A stretch of 64,000 bases of DNA from Peptococcaceae bacterium BICA1-7 (GCA_000802095.1 JUEB01000026.1:248001-312000); one strand, 5' to 3'. Shown: positions 44,793-53,855, counted from the stretch's first letter. Made by a program: numbers and translations. Notes: generated by a model not told the origin, from the sequence alone.

Positions 44793-45385
44793 TCTCCGGC
44801 GCCCCCTTCCCCTCCTGACAGCCTGCGGTAGTCCTCCCAGGTGTCTATGTCGATAAGCACCCCGGGATCATTCACATCAACCCTGTTCAGCAGTCCGGGA
44901 TGCAATTCTATTATCCCCCTGGCCCCCTGATCCCCCTGTATTTCATCTGCACACTGAAGGAGACTGTTCTCAAAAAGAACAGGATTACCCCTTACCCCGT
45001 TATAAAAAGGAGCTGCTATGCCACCTTTTTCCTTAAAGCTATCCACCAGCAGCCTGATGGTTTCCACCTTCACCAGTGGCTGGTCGCCAAGAACAAACAG
45101 AACCCCCCTGGCCCGACGTTCCACCAATTCCAGCCCGGCCCTTACAGAGGTGGACTGACCTTTGGCATAATTCTTGTTTACCGCCAGCTTCACCGCCAGC
45201 CCTTCCAGCGATCTCGCTGCCTGTATGGCCTCATTCCCTAAAACCACTATAATTTCATCCACCGGCGCTTTTATTGTATTCTCCACAACCACCCTCAGCA
45301 TAGGCTTTCCATTATAGTCCATCAGCTGCTTGGGTATGCCCATTCGTTTAGACATCCCGGCCGCCAATATTACAGCAGAGATCAA
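44789..45385 (-). CDS. mocA: Molybdenum cofactor cytidylyltransferase (MocA-like)
   Basis: A 198-residue nucleotidyltransferase. The GT-A-type opening VILAAGMSKRMGIPKQL binds the nucleotide, and LFVLGDQPLV carries the metal-binding Asp. It converts Mo-molybdopterin to the cytosine dinucleotide cofactor used by xanthine-dehydrogenase-type hydroxylases. It overlaps both neighbours by 4 bases (yqeC and yqeB). Confidence 0.92.
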   Translation of the reverse strand: MISAVILAAGMSKRMGIPKQLMDYNGKPMLRVVVENTIKAPVDEIIVVLGNEAIQAARSLEGLAVKLAVNKNYAKGQSTSVRAGLELVERRARGVLFVLGDQPLVKVETIRLLVDSFKEKGGIAAPFYNGVRGNPVLFENSLLQCADEIQGDQGARGIIELHPGLLNRVDVNDPGVLIDIDTWEDYRRLSGGEGGAGE

Positions 45386-46134
45386 AATAAGGCCACCTCC
45401 CTGACCGGGTCTTTTTCCTGCGCAGCCCCCATTACAATGCGATGTATCCCCTGTTCCCCCAGAATGGCTGCTATTACCCCGGCCATCAAAAGGTCATTTT
45501 CATCCTGCACCTTATTTAAAAATGGTATCCACCTGCTGCCGGAGGAGATATTTTTCCTGTATCCTTCCGGGTGCAGCAGTATACCTGCAACCATCTGGGG
45601 TGTGACAATTTCTCCGGCCGCCGGCCCCAAGAGACGGGCAACCTCTTCCGCCCGGTGCACGTACCTTGAGTGAAAAGGTTTTCCCAGGCAGTCCATCCCC
45701 ATCACCGGAATAACCAGAGTGCACCCCCCGGGTATAACCGGCTCGCCCCTGCAGGGCCCCTTAAAGGGTCTCCCGGCCGCCCCATCGGCCTCCACCAGCA
45801 CTAAATCAAACCCTGCCCCGGTGAAACCTCCTGACAGTTCCGGAGTTAAACCAATAAGCTTGTTCCCTTCAATCCCGGCCCCGGCCACCACCAGCAGGGA
45901 CTGCCCCAGCGCATTTTTGGCCTCCTCCAGCACTTTAACGCCTGGTGCACAAACAACGGGAAGGCCTGATTTTTCACCGGGGTGGTATATCCTGGTGGTG
46001 GTGGTAATAACAGTCTTAAGGCCTCTTTCAACAGCCTCTTTTCCCAGGGCAAACATGGTGGACGTTTTGCCTCCTGCACCCACCAGGGCTACCACATCTC
46101 CTTTTTTTACATGAAAGGCATCGAACAGATCCAT
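45382..46134 (-). CDS. yqeC: Putative selenium cofactor biosynthesis protein YqeC
   Basis: A 250-residue P-loop protein with VALVGAGGKTSTMF as nucleotide-binding motif, TTTTRIYHP, VLVEADGAAGRP and IPVMGMDCLG. YqeC is specific to selenium-dependent molybdenum hydroxylase gene sets. It is first in yqeC-mocA-yqeB-moeA-like. The hydroxylase structural genes themselves are not in the window. Confidence 0.9.
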   Translation of the reverse strand: MDLFDAFHVKKGDVVALVGAGGKTSTMFALGKEAVERGLKTVITTTTRIYHPGEKSGLPVVCAPGVKVLEEAKNALGQSLLVVAGAGIEGNKLIGLTPELSGGFTGAGFDLVLVEADGAAGRPFKGPCRGEPVIPGGCTLVIPVMGMDCLGKPFHSRYVHRAEEVARLLGPAAGEIVTPQMVAGILLHPEGYRKNISSGSRWIPFLNKVQDENDLLMAGVIAAILGEQGIHRIVMGAAQEKDPVREVALF

Positions 46135-46186
46135 ATAGGCACTCCACAGGTAAATTTAATCAGTGTAAATATGCAACAAATACCTC

Positions 46187-46214
46187 AAAAGCCGGCCTAT
46201 GGCCGACTTTTTTT
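46187..46214 (-). terminator. Terminator after the GNAT gene
   Basis: AAAAGCCGGCC and GGCCGACTTTT pair with one mismatch around loop TAT. A- and T-runs flank it on both sides. Confidence 0.7.
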
Positions 46215-46236
46215 TAAAGTTCCTTTTATTCTTTTT

Positions 46237-47265
46237 CTATATCAATTTCTCCATGTGCACCCACATCTGGTATGATCCATCGGCCTTGTACACCGGCACT
46301 TTCCTGACTATTTTAAAACCCCCACGCTGATAGCAGCTGACGGCCCTCTGGTTGGACTCCCTTACTGATACCCACAGAAAATTAAGGTCCAGGTCCTTTT
46401 TGGCTATTTTCATCATCTCACTTATAGCCCTGCTGCCTATTCCCATTCCCCACAGGTGCGGCTCTCCTATAAGCAGCCCCAGTTCGGCAGTGGCCGTTCT
46501 CTGTGATATTTTTTCCACCCAGACCGCTCCAATTTTCCTTGAGCCGTGCTGTATCAGCTTAAGGTAATACTCATCCGACTGTCCTTTGGCAATGCTGAAA
46601 TTCTTGGGACGAACATTGGTCTGAAACATGTTGGTGTCCATATTGCCCATCCACTGCTCCCACAGCACCGCATCCCCCGGGGTATAGTCGATGATCTCAA
46701 TCATCTGGGCACTGGAATTGCCTTTTTCATCAATAGCCATAAACTCTTTAAACATTGTGGACTCTCTTCCGTTAACCACAAGATCCCGTACCCTGTTGTC
46801 CAGTCTCTGGTCGGAAAGCAATGATCCGGAAGGGTATATTACAAACCAGCCGGGGTTTTCCATTACCCTTACCTTCAAGACGGCGTTCTCCTGGCCATCT
46901 GCGCAGAAGACTTTCTTACCCCGGTCCTCCGGTCCTAAAACGCCATCATAATTTATTCTTATAAAGTTATGAATGGGACGGTTGGGAAATCTGGCCACCA
47001 CCATCCGTAAAGGCAGCCCCACCCGTATGGCGGCCCTGGTCTTGAGATCCACCAACGCCATGGTGGACCCCTCCATGACTATTCCATCAAGCTTTTTTAA
47101 GGATTTGCCCGAGGGGATTACCGAATATAGGGACAGGCCTGCCCCTGTCATTTTCTTAAGTATGCCCACCGTTACAGAACGGTCACTCATCTCGGCCACT
47201 ATATCGGTATACCCTGGGAAAAGATCCCCTATTAAGCAATTAAAACCCTGAACATCACCGCTCAT
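46237..47265 (-). CDS. Protein with C-terminal GNAT acetyltransferase domain and unrecognised N-terminal half
   Basis: A 342-residue protein. Residues about 195-342 are a GNAT fold (acetyl-CoA loop LWGMGIGSRAISEM, then NQRAVSCYQRGGFKIV). The N-terminal 190 residues are rich in strands (RAAIRVGLPLRMVVARF, FIRINYDGVLG) and I do not recognise them; PilZ-like domains came to mind but the key Arg and (D/N)xSxxG motifs are not convincing. It may acetylate a protein or metabolite under control of the N-terminal domain. Confidence 0.65.
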   Translation of the reverse strand: MSGDVQGFNCLIGDLFPGYTDIVAEMSDRSVTVGILKKMTGAGLSLYSVIPSGKSLKKLDGIVMEGSTMALVDLKTRAAIRVGLPLRMVVARFPNRPIHNFIRINYDGVLGPEDRGKKVFCADGQENAVLKVRVMENPGWFVIYPSGSLLSDQRLDNRVRDLVVNGRESTMFKEFMAIDEKGNSSAQMIEIIDYTPGDAVLWEQWMGNMDTNMFQTNVRPKNFSIAKGQSDEYYLKLIQHGSRKIGAVWVEKISQRTATAELGLLIGEPHLWGMGIGSRAISEMMKIAKKDLDLNFLWVSVRESNQRAVSCYQRGGFKIVRKVPVYKADGSYQMWVHMEKLI

Positions 47266-47353
47266 ATCAGGCCTCCAAGCACAGAGGTTTTCAGGTACTT
47301 TATCATAAATCAGTCAATTTCTCAATAAATGTTGAATATTTAATTTTTACTGT

Positions 47354-48004
47354 TTATGTTTTGGTTTCGAAACCCTTTAACTTCTCATTGCTTCCTATTA
47401 CAATCAGCACATCACCCTCTTCCAGCACCTGCCTGGCACCGGGAGAAATTATTATATCTTTTCCCCTGCGGATAGCCAGCAGAGTAACACCGTACCTCTT
47501 TCTGAGGCTTGAATCCTGCAGCGTACAGCCAGCCAATTCTTCCGGGGTGAGCAACTCCACCAGGCTGTAGTCGGGAGACAGGTTAATCTGATCTATTATG
47601 TTCTTGGATACCAGGCTTCTGGCCACCCGCTCCCCCATATCCCTTTCAGGAAAGACCACTATATCGGCTCCTATTTTCTCCAGCACCTTTCCCTGCAGCT
47701 CCGTAGAGGCCTTGGCCACAACCTTTTTAATTCCCATCTCCTTTAGCATCAGGGTAACCAGTATATTGGACTGTATGTCATGCCCTATGGCCACCACAAC
47801 AATGTCAAAATTCCTCACCCCCAGGGCCTTCAGGGAATGATCCTCCAGTGCGTTGGCCTGAACCGCATGCGTTACGCTGTCTACAAGGCTTTCCACCTTG
47901 TTTTCATCAGCATCAATGGCCAATACCTCGTGGCCCATTTGGGTCAGCGTTTTGGCCAGGCTCGATCCGAAGCGGCCTAGCCCGATAACGGCAATCTGTT
48001 TCAT
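47354..48004 (-). CDS. ktrA: KtrA/TrkA-type potassium transport regulatory protein
   Basis: A 216-residue RCK protein. The N-terminal NAD-binding domain (IAVIGLGRFGSSLAKTL, then acidic AIDADENKV) is followed by a TrkA-C ligand domain from about residue 135 (LAGCTLQDSSLRKRYGV). It forms the cytoplasmic gating ring of Ktr/Trk potassium uptake systems. The membrane subunit KtrB is not adjacent. Confidence 0.9.
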   Translation of the reverse strand: MKQIAVIGLGRFGSSLAKTLTQMGHEVLAIDADENKVESLVDSVTHAVQANALEDHSLKALGVRNFDIVVVAIGHDIQSNILVTLMLKEMGIKKVVAKASTELQGKVLEKIGADIVVFPERDMGERVARSLVSKNIIDQINLSPDYSLVELLTPEELAGCTLQDSSLRKRYGVTLLAIRRGKDIIISPGARQVLEEGDVLIVIGSNEKLKGFETKT

Positions 48005-48230
48005 CTTACCTTACCCCGCTAAGGGAAATTTTTCTGTACCTATTATTCTAACAGCTATTTTCCTCCCTATGGAGCACAATTATTCATTACATGGCTGAAT
48101 CTTCCTGGAGTGCCGGATGACATAAATCATGTTATATATACTTATTCTGATAAAAATAAATTTCGGACTGGCACTTTTCCCTGTCTGGGGAATATGATAT
48201 AAGGCATTTTATTTTAAGGGAGGGATAGTA

Positions 48231-48929
48231 TTGCTGCCAGGACTATTTACTATGGCAGTGCTTTCATTGCTAAACGGCCTTTCCCTGCTTATATCCTACG
48301 TGGCCAACAACAGTTTTCCACAGCCTCTTAATGAGAAGGAGGAAAATCATTACATTGAACTGGCTATCAAAGGAGACGACTCGGCGAAAAAAACGCTGGT
48401 GGAGCGCAACTTAAGACTGGTGGCTCATATAATCAAAAAATATGACGGTGAAGATTTTGACGACCTGGTTTCCATCGGCACCATAGGTCTTATTAAGGCC
48501 GTCAACACTTATAACCCGGGAAAAGCTACACGTTTGGCCACATACGCTTCCAGGTGTATTGAGAATGAGATTCTCATGTATTACCGGTCCCGAAAGAAAT
48601 TGCGTTCCGAACTATCAATATTTGAGCCCATCGGCAGCGACAAGGATGGTAACGAGCTCAGCTTCATTGATGTGCTGGGCACCGACCCGGAAACCGTCAT
48701 AGACACAGTTTCTGGCAGATTTGAAAATGAAAGGCTCTGGAGTAAGCTGGATAACCTTAATATTCAGGAAAAAAGAGTACTGATACTGCGCTATGGACTA
48801 AAGGGAGGTCTTAGCTTCACCCAGCGTGAAATAGCCAAAAAATTGGGTATTTCAAGGTCTTATGTTTCCAGAATTGAAAAAAAAGCTATCAACCGTCTTT
48901 TTGACCAGTTTGCCGTAGAAGGCTTATAG
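48231..48929 (+). CDS. sigK: RNA polymerase sporulation sigma factor SigK
   Basis: A 232-residue sigma-70 family factor for late mother-cell sporulation genes. The hydrophobic pro-sequence (LFTMAVLSLLNGLSLLISYV) precedes region 2 (NLRLVAHIIKKY, SIGTIGLIKAV) and region 4 (FTQREIAKKLGISRSYVSRIEKKA). The gene is intact, so no skin-type interruption is present. TTG start at 48231 after GGGAGGG. It shows that the organism belongs to a spore-forming lineage. Confidence 0.95.
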   Translation: MLPGLFTMAVLSLLNGLSLLISYVANNSFPQPLNEKEENHYIELAIKGDDSAKKTLVERNLRLVAHIIKKYDGEDFDDLVSIGTIGLIKAVNTYNPGKATRLATYASRCIENEILMYYRSRKKLRSELSIFEPIGSDKDGNELSFIDVLGTDPETVIDTVSGRFENERLWSKLDNLNIQEKRVLILRYGLKGGLSFTQREIAKKLGISRSYVSRIEKKAINRLFDQFAVEGL

Positions 48930-48942
48930 GCACTGCTTTCAG

Positions 48943-49142
48943 GTCAGGAGACAGCTTAAGGGTAATACTTCAGGTCGGGAGACAGGAGACAGGAGATTTG
49001 CAGGTAATTCTTATGGGTCAGCTAATAAGAAACCATAAAGGCTGGGCATACATACCTCCTGTCTCCTGTCTCCTGACAGTAAGAAATATCTGTAAGCAGT
49101 CTACCGACAGAAGGAAATGCCTGCAAGCAGTCTCCTGACAGT
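48943..49142. repeat. Dispersed repeat family B, copy 1
   Basis: Blocks of GGTCAGGAGACAGC and GTCGGGAGACAGGAGACAGG are mirrored by CTCCTGTCTCCTGTCTCCTG at 49056-49077, and followed by AGCAGTCTCCTGACAG blocks. The 22-base arms at 48974-48995 and 49056-49077 differ at one position. It begins 14 bases after the sigK stop. No gene is seen in 48930-49220. Confidence 0.8.
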
Positions 49143-49220
49143 AGTTTCCTTCAGTATAATCAATACATTGACAATCGACTGAGCAACTGCTATACTTATT
49201 TTCAATTAAAAATTCAATAA

Positions 49221-49352
49221 GTGCTCTTATCCGGAGTGGTGGAGGGACTGGCCCAATGAAACCCGGCAACCAGCTCTGCGGCGTCAAAAAAGTGCGGCAG
49301 CAGCATGGTGCTAATTCCTGCAGAAGAAATTCTTCTGAAAGATAAGAGGTGA
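49221..49352 (+). ncRNA. SAM-I riboswitch (S box)
   Basis: CTCTTATC at 49224 pairs with GATAAGAG at 49341 as helix P1. The core shows the S-box signatures GGTGGAGGGACTGGCCC, GAAACCCGGCAACC and GGTGCTAATTCCTGC. When bound by S-adenosylmethionine it should cause termination before the homocysteine operon. Confidence 0.95.
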
Positions 49353-49364
49353 GCAGGATTATGC

Positions 49365-49397
49365 ATGCCTCTTCTGGAAAGAAGGGGCATTTGTGTT
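49365..49397 (+). terminator. Expression-platform terminator of the SAM riboswitch
   Basis: ATGCCTCTTC pairs with GAAGGGGCAT (with G-U pairs), followed by TTGTGTT. It stands 15 bases after P1 of the riboswitch and 50 bases before the gene. Confidence 0.7.
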
Positions 49398-49442
49398 AAT
49401 CTGCGCACGGGATTTAGAGCACTGGTGGAGGGGACTGGAATA

Positions 49443-50630
49443 ATGTTAAGAAGCTATTCTGAAATCAACCAAAAAATCAAATCTGGCAAGGCGGTCGTCA
49501 TGTCTGCCGACGAGTTTATCTCTCTGGTGGAAGAAAATGGACTTTCTGCAGCCGCCAAAAAAGTTGACGTGGTTACCACAGGTACCTTTGCCCCCATGTG
49601 TTCCTCCGGCGCCTTCCTTAGTTTTGGTCATAGCGCACCCCGCATGCGTATGCAGAAAGCATGGCTGAACGGGGTCTCCGCCTACGCCGGGATAGCAGCA
49701 GTGGATGCCTACATCGGCGCCACAGAACTTCCGGAGGATGACCCTTTAAACAGCAATTATCCCGGAGAGTTCAGATATGGCGGCGGTCATGTGATAGAAG
49801 ACCTGGTAGCCCGCAAAACAGTGTCCTTAAAGGCAACCAGCTATGGCACGGACTGCTACCCCAGAAAGTCCATTGAAACTGTAATAACCATCGACCAGAT
49901 TAATGAGGCAACCCTGTTCAACCCCAGAAACGCATATCAGAACTATAACTGCGCGGTTAATTTAAGCGACAGGACCATATACACCTATATGGGCATGCTT
50001 AAGCCCAGGCTGGGCAATGCCCACTATTCTACCTCCGGGCAGCTTAGCCCTTTGCTTAAAGACCCGCATTTTAAGACCATAGGCATTGGCACCAGAATTT
50101 TTCTGGGTGGGGGAACCGGCTATGTGGCCTGGCACGGAACTCAGCACTTTCCCTCAATCCAGGAGCCGGAGGGCAAATGCCTGGGCCCGGCAGGAGGCAC
50201 CCTGGCAGTAATCGGGGACCTCAAGCAGATGTCGCCCAGGTGGCTTAAGGGAGTTAGCTTTACAGGCTACGGAGCATCCCTGGCGGTGGGCATTGGAATA
50301 CCCATTCCCCTTCTGAGTGAGGAAATTGCTCATTATGCGGCCGCTACAGACCGGGACCTTTACGCTCCTGTGGTAGACTACAGCGACGCCTACCCCGGAC
50401 GTAAGCCAGGCTGCCTGACCCATGTAAGCTATGCTGATCTTAAGTCCGGTAAAATCACGGTGCAGGGAAAAGAAATCCCTACCGCCCCGCTTTCCGGCTA
50501 TCCCAAGGCCAGGGAAATAGCTTTAATATTAAAAGAGAGGATTTCCAACGGCGACTTCCTGCTTACCGAGCCGGTTCAACTTCTTCCCTCACCCGCCGAC
50601 GGGCGTGCGGGAAATGTTTTAAACGGCTAA
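49443..50630 (+). CDS. Homocysteine biosynthesis protein (COG1900/DUF39)
   Basis: A 395-residue DUF39 protein with family segments TTGTFAPMCSSGAFLSFGH, PRMRMQKAWLNGVSAY and IGTRIFLGGGTGYVAWHGTQH. In methanogens this family, with NIL-ferredoxin and UPF0280 partners, makes homocysteine from aspartate semialdehyde and sulfide. The start is ATG 49443, after GGAGGGG; the frame is open back to 49365 but that would run through the riboswitch terminator. The SAM riboswitch upstream supports a role in methionine supply. Confidence 0.92.
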   Translation: MLRSYSEINQKIKSGKAVVMSADEFISLVEENGLSAAAKKVDVVTTGTFAPMCSSGAFLSFGHSAPRMRMQKAWLNGVSAYAGIAAVDAYIGATELPEDDPLNSNYPGEFRYGGGHVIEDLVARKTVSLKATSYGTDCYPRKSIETVITIDQINEATLFNPRNAYQNYNCAVNLSDRTIYTYMGMLKPRLGNAHYSTSGQLSPLLKDPHFKTIGIGTRIFLGGGTGYVAWHGTQHFPSIQEPEGKCLGPAGGTLAVIGDLKQMSPRWLKGVSFTGYGASLAVGIGIPIPLLSEEIAHYAAATDRDLYAPVVDYSDAYPGRKPGCLTHVSYADLKSGKITVQGKEIPTAPLSGYPKAREIALILKERISNGDFLLTEPVQLLPSPADGRAGNVLNG

Positions 50631-50680
50631 AATCATGGAATGCATAAGAGGAAATAATATATTAAGGGAGTGAGCCTTTC

Positions 50681-51082
50681 GTGTCACCCAAAAAAATAGT
50701 GCTCAGATTTGGACCCGACATCTCGGAAGAGCCCATTATATACCGGCTCGTTAAAGATTACGACCTTCTTATAAATATTGTAAAGGCAAACGTCAACCCG
50801 CAAAAAGAGGGCACAATGGTTCTTGATTTAACAGGAGATCAGATTGAAGGCGGCATGAATTACCTGCGGGAAAAGGGAGTGCAGGTTCAGGCGCTTTCTC
50901 AGGAAATAGTAAGGAATGAAGACAGGTGCACAATGTGCGGGGTGTGCACAGCTATCTGCCCCACCGGCGCCCTCTTTATGGAAAGGCCGGCCATGGAGGT
51001 GTATTTTGATGGCGATAAATGCGTGGTCTGCCAGCTATGTCTTAAAATATGCCCTGTCAGGGCCATGGAGGTAAGGTTGTAA
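50681..51082 (+). CDS. NIL-domain protein with two [4Fe-4S] clusters
   Basis: A 133-residue protein. The N-terminal NIL domain (ISEEPIIYRLVKDYDLLINI) is followed by ferredoxin motifs CTMCGVCTAICP and CVVCQLCLKICP. It is the electron-transfer partner of COG1900 proteins in homocysteine synthesis, like MA1822 of Methanosarcina. It lies 50 bases after the DUF39 gene and abuts the UPF0280 gene. Confidence 0.9.
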   Translation: MSPKKIVLRFGPDISEEPIIYRLVKDYDLLINIVKANVNPQKEGTMVLDLTGDQIEGGMNYLREKGVQVQALSQEIVRNEDRCTMCGVCTAICPTGALFMERPAMEVYFDGDKCVVCQLCLKICPVRAMEVRL

Positions 51083-51823
51083 TTGGACAGCCCGGAAAGG
51101 GATTACCGCCTGCTGCACCAGGAGGAAGACCTGGTTCACTTCAGGGTTGCAGTTAAGGAAACAGATCTTGATATTGGTGTCAGAAAGGAAAGGCACAGCC
51201 GGAAATTAGAAGAAATTGCAGAGAAACTGGTAGTTTCATACCGGAATCAGTTGGAAAAATATATTGAAATTGATCCTGGCTTCCATAAATCCCATGTTCC
51301 TTATATAGTAAAACCTGATGCCCCGGCCATAGCCTCAGCCATGGCCGGGGCCGCCAGGTCCGCAGGGGTGGGGCCCATGGCGGCTGTGGCCGGAGCTATA
51401 TCTGAAGCCGTTGGCAAGGGTCTTTTAAAGCACTCCAGGGATGTAATAGTTGAAAACGGCGGTGACATTTTCCTGAAAACAGGACGGGTTAGAAGAATAG
51501 GTGTTTACGCCGGAAAATCGCCTCTTAGCTACCGTGTTGCCCTGGAAATCTGTCCCGGGGACACTCCCATGGGCATCTGCACCTCTTCGGGAACGGTAGG
51601 TCACTCACTCAGCCTGGGGTGCGCCGACGCGGTGGTAATTGTTTCACCCTCAACACCTCTGGCCGACGCGGTGGCCACCGCCACCGGTAATATTGTCAGA
51701 TCGGAAAAAGACCTGGAAATGGCTGTAGACCATGCCCTATCCGTGCCAGGAATAACTGGAGCCCTGGTGATACTTGGAAAATCTCTGGCGGTAAAGGGAA
51801 GGATTAAGCTGGTTCCGCTGTGA
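51083..51823 (+). CDS. UPF0280/ApbE-like protein (COG2122)
   Basis: A 246-residue UPF0280 protein with segments AGAARSAGVGPMAAVAGAI, VIVENGGDIFLK and CTSSGTVGHSLSLGCADA. The family is related to ApbE and is genetically linked to homocysteine biosynthesis in methanogens. TTG 51083 starts directly at the stop of the NIL-ferredoxin gene. It completes the SAM-regulated three-gene operon. Confidence 0.88.
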   Translation: MDSPERDYRLLHQEEDLVHFRVAVKETDLDIGVRKERHSRKLEEIAEKLVVSYRNQLEKYIEIDPGFHKSHVPYIVKPDAPAIASAMAGAARSAGVGPMAAVAGAISEAVGKGLLKHSRDVIVENGGDIFLKTGRVRRIGVYAGKSPLSYRVALEICPGDTPMGICTSSGTVGHSLSLGCADAVVIVSPSTPLADAVATATGNIVRSEKDLEMAVDHALSVPGITGALVILGKSLAVKGRIKLVPL

Positions 51824-51840
51824 CAGGCTTATGTCCAGAG

Positions 51841-53766
51841 TTATTTAGCCAGCCACAGAAGGGTATAGGTGGACCCGGTAAGCTTTTGCAGACGGGATAC
51901 CCCGGTAAAGGCCCCTTTTAATATCTCACGCTCCTGCTTTCCCAGGAGGGAGGGGTTGATATAATTATCAGCCTTATCACCCCTTTTTACCTTCTTCAGA
52001 TTCTCCCTTATCCTAAACATCATGAGTGTTTCATAGGCAGCCTCCACAAAATCGGCCTCGTCATTTTTCATGCCTCCCCTTTTTCTAAGCTCGGACAGCC
52101 TTATAAAGGTATTGGTGTCGGCAATGCCGCTCTTTAAGGAAAAAATTCTTAAACAATTAACAATATGGACCGAGGCCGCAGTTTTCAGATTGATTTCATC
52201 TTTGTGGGGACCTGACTTTTCAGTGGAAAAGCCTCCCCATATATTTACCGGAACCCTGGCGGAAAGGTCGTCCTGGGCCAAATAGTGAGAAACAGCGGCA
52301 GACTGGCAGTACAATTTGACTATTTTCTTCCATAATGTGTCGGCCAGCCTTTTTTCTCCGTATACCGCCCTGAAATCAAGAAGAATGGTGAGCTGCCTGA
52401 GCAACACGGGATCTTTGGCGCTTTCTATCCACTGCCGGGCGGTTTGCTCCCACTCACCCAGTGACCTGCACCACTGCAGGTTTGAGGCCATGACATTTCC
52501 CGGGCATTTGGCGAAGCCGCACCTGTCAAGTCCCTCGTTAACCAGTATGGCCAGCTTTAAAAAATATTCCCTTATTTTATCATTTCCTATGCTGTCCTCA
52601 TCTCTGAAGATAATCATGTTGTCCTGGTCTGTGCGGGAAGTTTGCTCCTGCCTGCCTGCACTTCCCATATTGGCCCAGCAGTATTCCACAGGCGGCCCAC
52701 CAAATCCGCGGCTGACCATCTCTTCCTCGCAAAGCTGGATAACCTTCCTGGTAAGCCTTTCGTGAAATTCTGAGATAATCATCAATATTTCAGGCACCGG
52801 GGCCTTCTCGGCCACCAGCGCGTTAAGCAGGCTATCCACCTCGACGCCTATGGAGGATAGCCCCTCAATGTCCTGCTGGGACTCAATGTCATGCACCAGT
52901 GTAAGAGTTCCGGTGCTCCTTGCCTTCACCAGGTCGGCCACAGTAACTATTCCAGCCAGCCTTCCTCTTCTGATTACCGCCAGCTGTTTGGTCCGGTGCT
53001 TTGAAATTGCCAGCACAGCCTCGGCATAGAATGCCTCAGAGGGGATGGTCACAACCTTTTTATTCATCAGCTCTCCGGCAGTCAGTTTGAGAAACCCGGT
53101 GACAGAACGGGCTAAAATTTTATTTACCAGATCGGCATTGCTGATAACACCAATGGGACTGTTTTGGTCATTCACCACCATTACCGCGCTTATATTTTTC
53201 TTTTCCATGATGCCGGCCACTTCAACCACTGTATCGGCTATGCCGCAGGTAATCACCGGAGTAGACATTATATCGCTTATACGTTTCCTGAAAAGGGGCA
53301 CTTCCACCTTACTGTAGGCGTCAAAGGACTGTTCATGTATTATCTCGTCGTAAAGTGAGCGCATTCTTTCCACCAGCACTTCGGCCAGGTACCCGGTGAA
53401 GTCGCTATGCCTTCCCATGAGCTTTTCAACCTCAAGGCCCGGGATGAGAAGGCAGGTTAAATCTTCCTTGGCCCTGACACCTGCTGAGTACTGCCCTCCG
53501 TTAAGCCCGGTTTCCCCAAAAAACTCCTCCACTCCCCTGAATCCCAGTACTGCCTCATCATCCATGTCATTTTTGGCCACAACTTCAGCCGACCCTCTGA
53601 TTATTAAAAAGAGAGTATTTAGACCTTCCTCCCCCTGTCTGAAAACATATGACCCTTTTGGATAAGTCTTTTCTGCTATATCCTTTTCCAGTGAGCCCAG
53701 AACAGCCTCCGGCAAGAGGCTGAACGGTGGGACGGTGTTTAAAACCTCTCTGATATTTTTAGGCAA
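51841..53766 (-). CDS. cNMP-binding/CBS/DUF294 nucleotidyltransferase-like signalling protein
   Basis: A 641-residue cytoplasmic protein. A cyclic-nucleotide-binding fold (about 15-130) is followed by a CBS pair (about 165-290: DIMSTPVITC, ELMNKKVVTIP) and a DUF294 GlnD-like nucleotidyltransferase domain with GSAGRQEQTSRTDQDNM. A DUF294 C-terminal domain ends the protein. Such genes typically accompany actP-type acetate permeases, as here, and may sense energy state to control them. It converges on the UPF0280 gene with only 17 bases between them. Confidence 0.88.
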   Translation of the reverse strand: MPKNIREVLNTVPPFSLLPEAVLGSLEKDIAEKTYPKGSYVFRQGEEGLNTLFLIIRGSAEVVAKNDMDDEAVLGFRGVEEFFGETGLNGGQYSAGVRAKEDLTCLLIPGLEVEKLMGRHSDFTGYLAEVLVERMRSLYDEIIHEQSFDAYSKVEVPLFRKRISDIMSTPVITCGIADTVVEVAGIMEKKNISAVMVVNDQNSPIGVISNADLVNKILARSVTGFLKLTAGELMNKKVVTIPSEAFYAEAVLAISKHRTKQLAVIRRGRLAGIVTVADLVKARSTGTLTLVHDIESQQDIEGLSSIGVEVDSLLNALVAEKAPVPEILMIISEFHERLTRKVIQLCEEEMVSRGFGGPPVEYCWANMGSAGRQEQTSRTDQDNMIIFRDEDSIGNDKIREYFLKLAILVNEGLDRCGFAKCPGNVMASNLQWCRSLGEWEQTARQWIESAKDPVLLRQLTILLDFRAVYGEKRLADTLWKKIVKLYCQSAAVSHYLAQDDLSARVPVNIWGGFSTEKSGPHKDEINLKTAASVHIVNCLRIFSLKSGIADTNTFIRLSELRKRGGMKNDEADFVEAAYETLMMFRIRENLKKVKRGDKADNYINPSLLGKQEREILKGAFTGVSRLQKLTGSTYTLLWLAK

Positions 53767-53828
53767 TTAAAATCCCCTCCCTGGTTACAGAATACCATTT
53801 TTATTAATGAACCGCTAAGGTAATTGAC

Positions 53829-53855
53829 GGGGGCCTGCTTTTATGGCAGGCCCCC
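53829..53855 (-). terminator. Hairpin between actP and the DUF294 gene
   Basis: GGGGGCCTGC and GCAGGCCCCC form a perfect 10-bp stem with a 7-base loop, right after actP. No T-run follows on the minus strand, so read-through into the DUF294 gene is likely. Confidence 0.65.

Noticed and set aside
46300-47200. PilZ (cyclic di-GMP-binding) domain in the GNAT protein
   Set aside because: Arg residues are present but the (D/N)xSxxG motif and spacing do not fit.
48231-48929. Interruption of sigK by a skin-type element
   Set aside because: The frame is continuous from pro-sequence to region 4.
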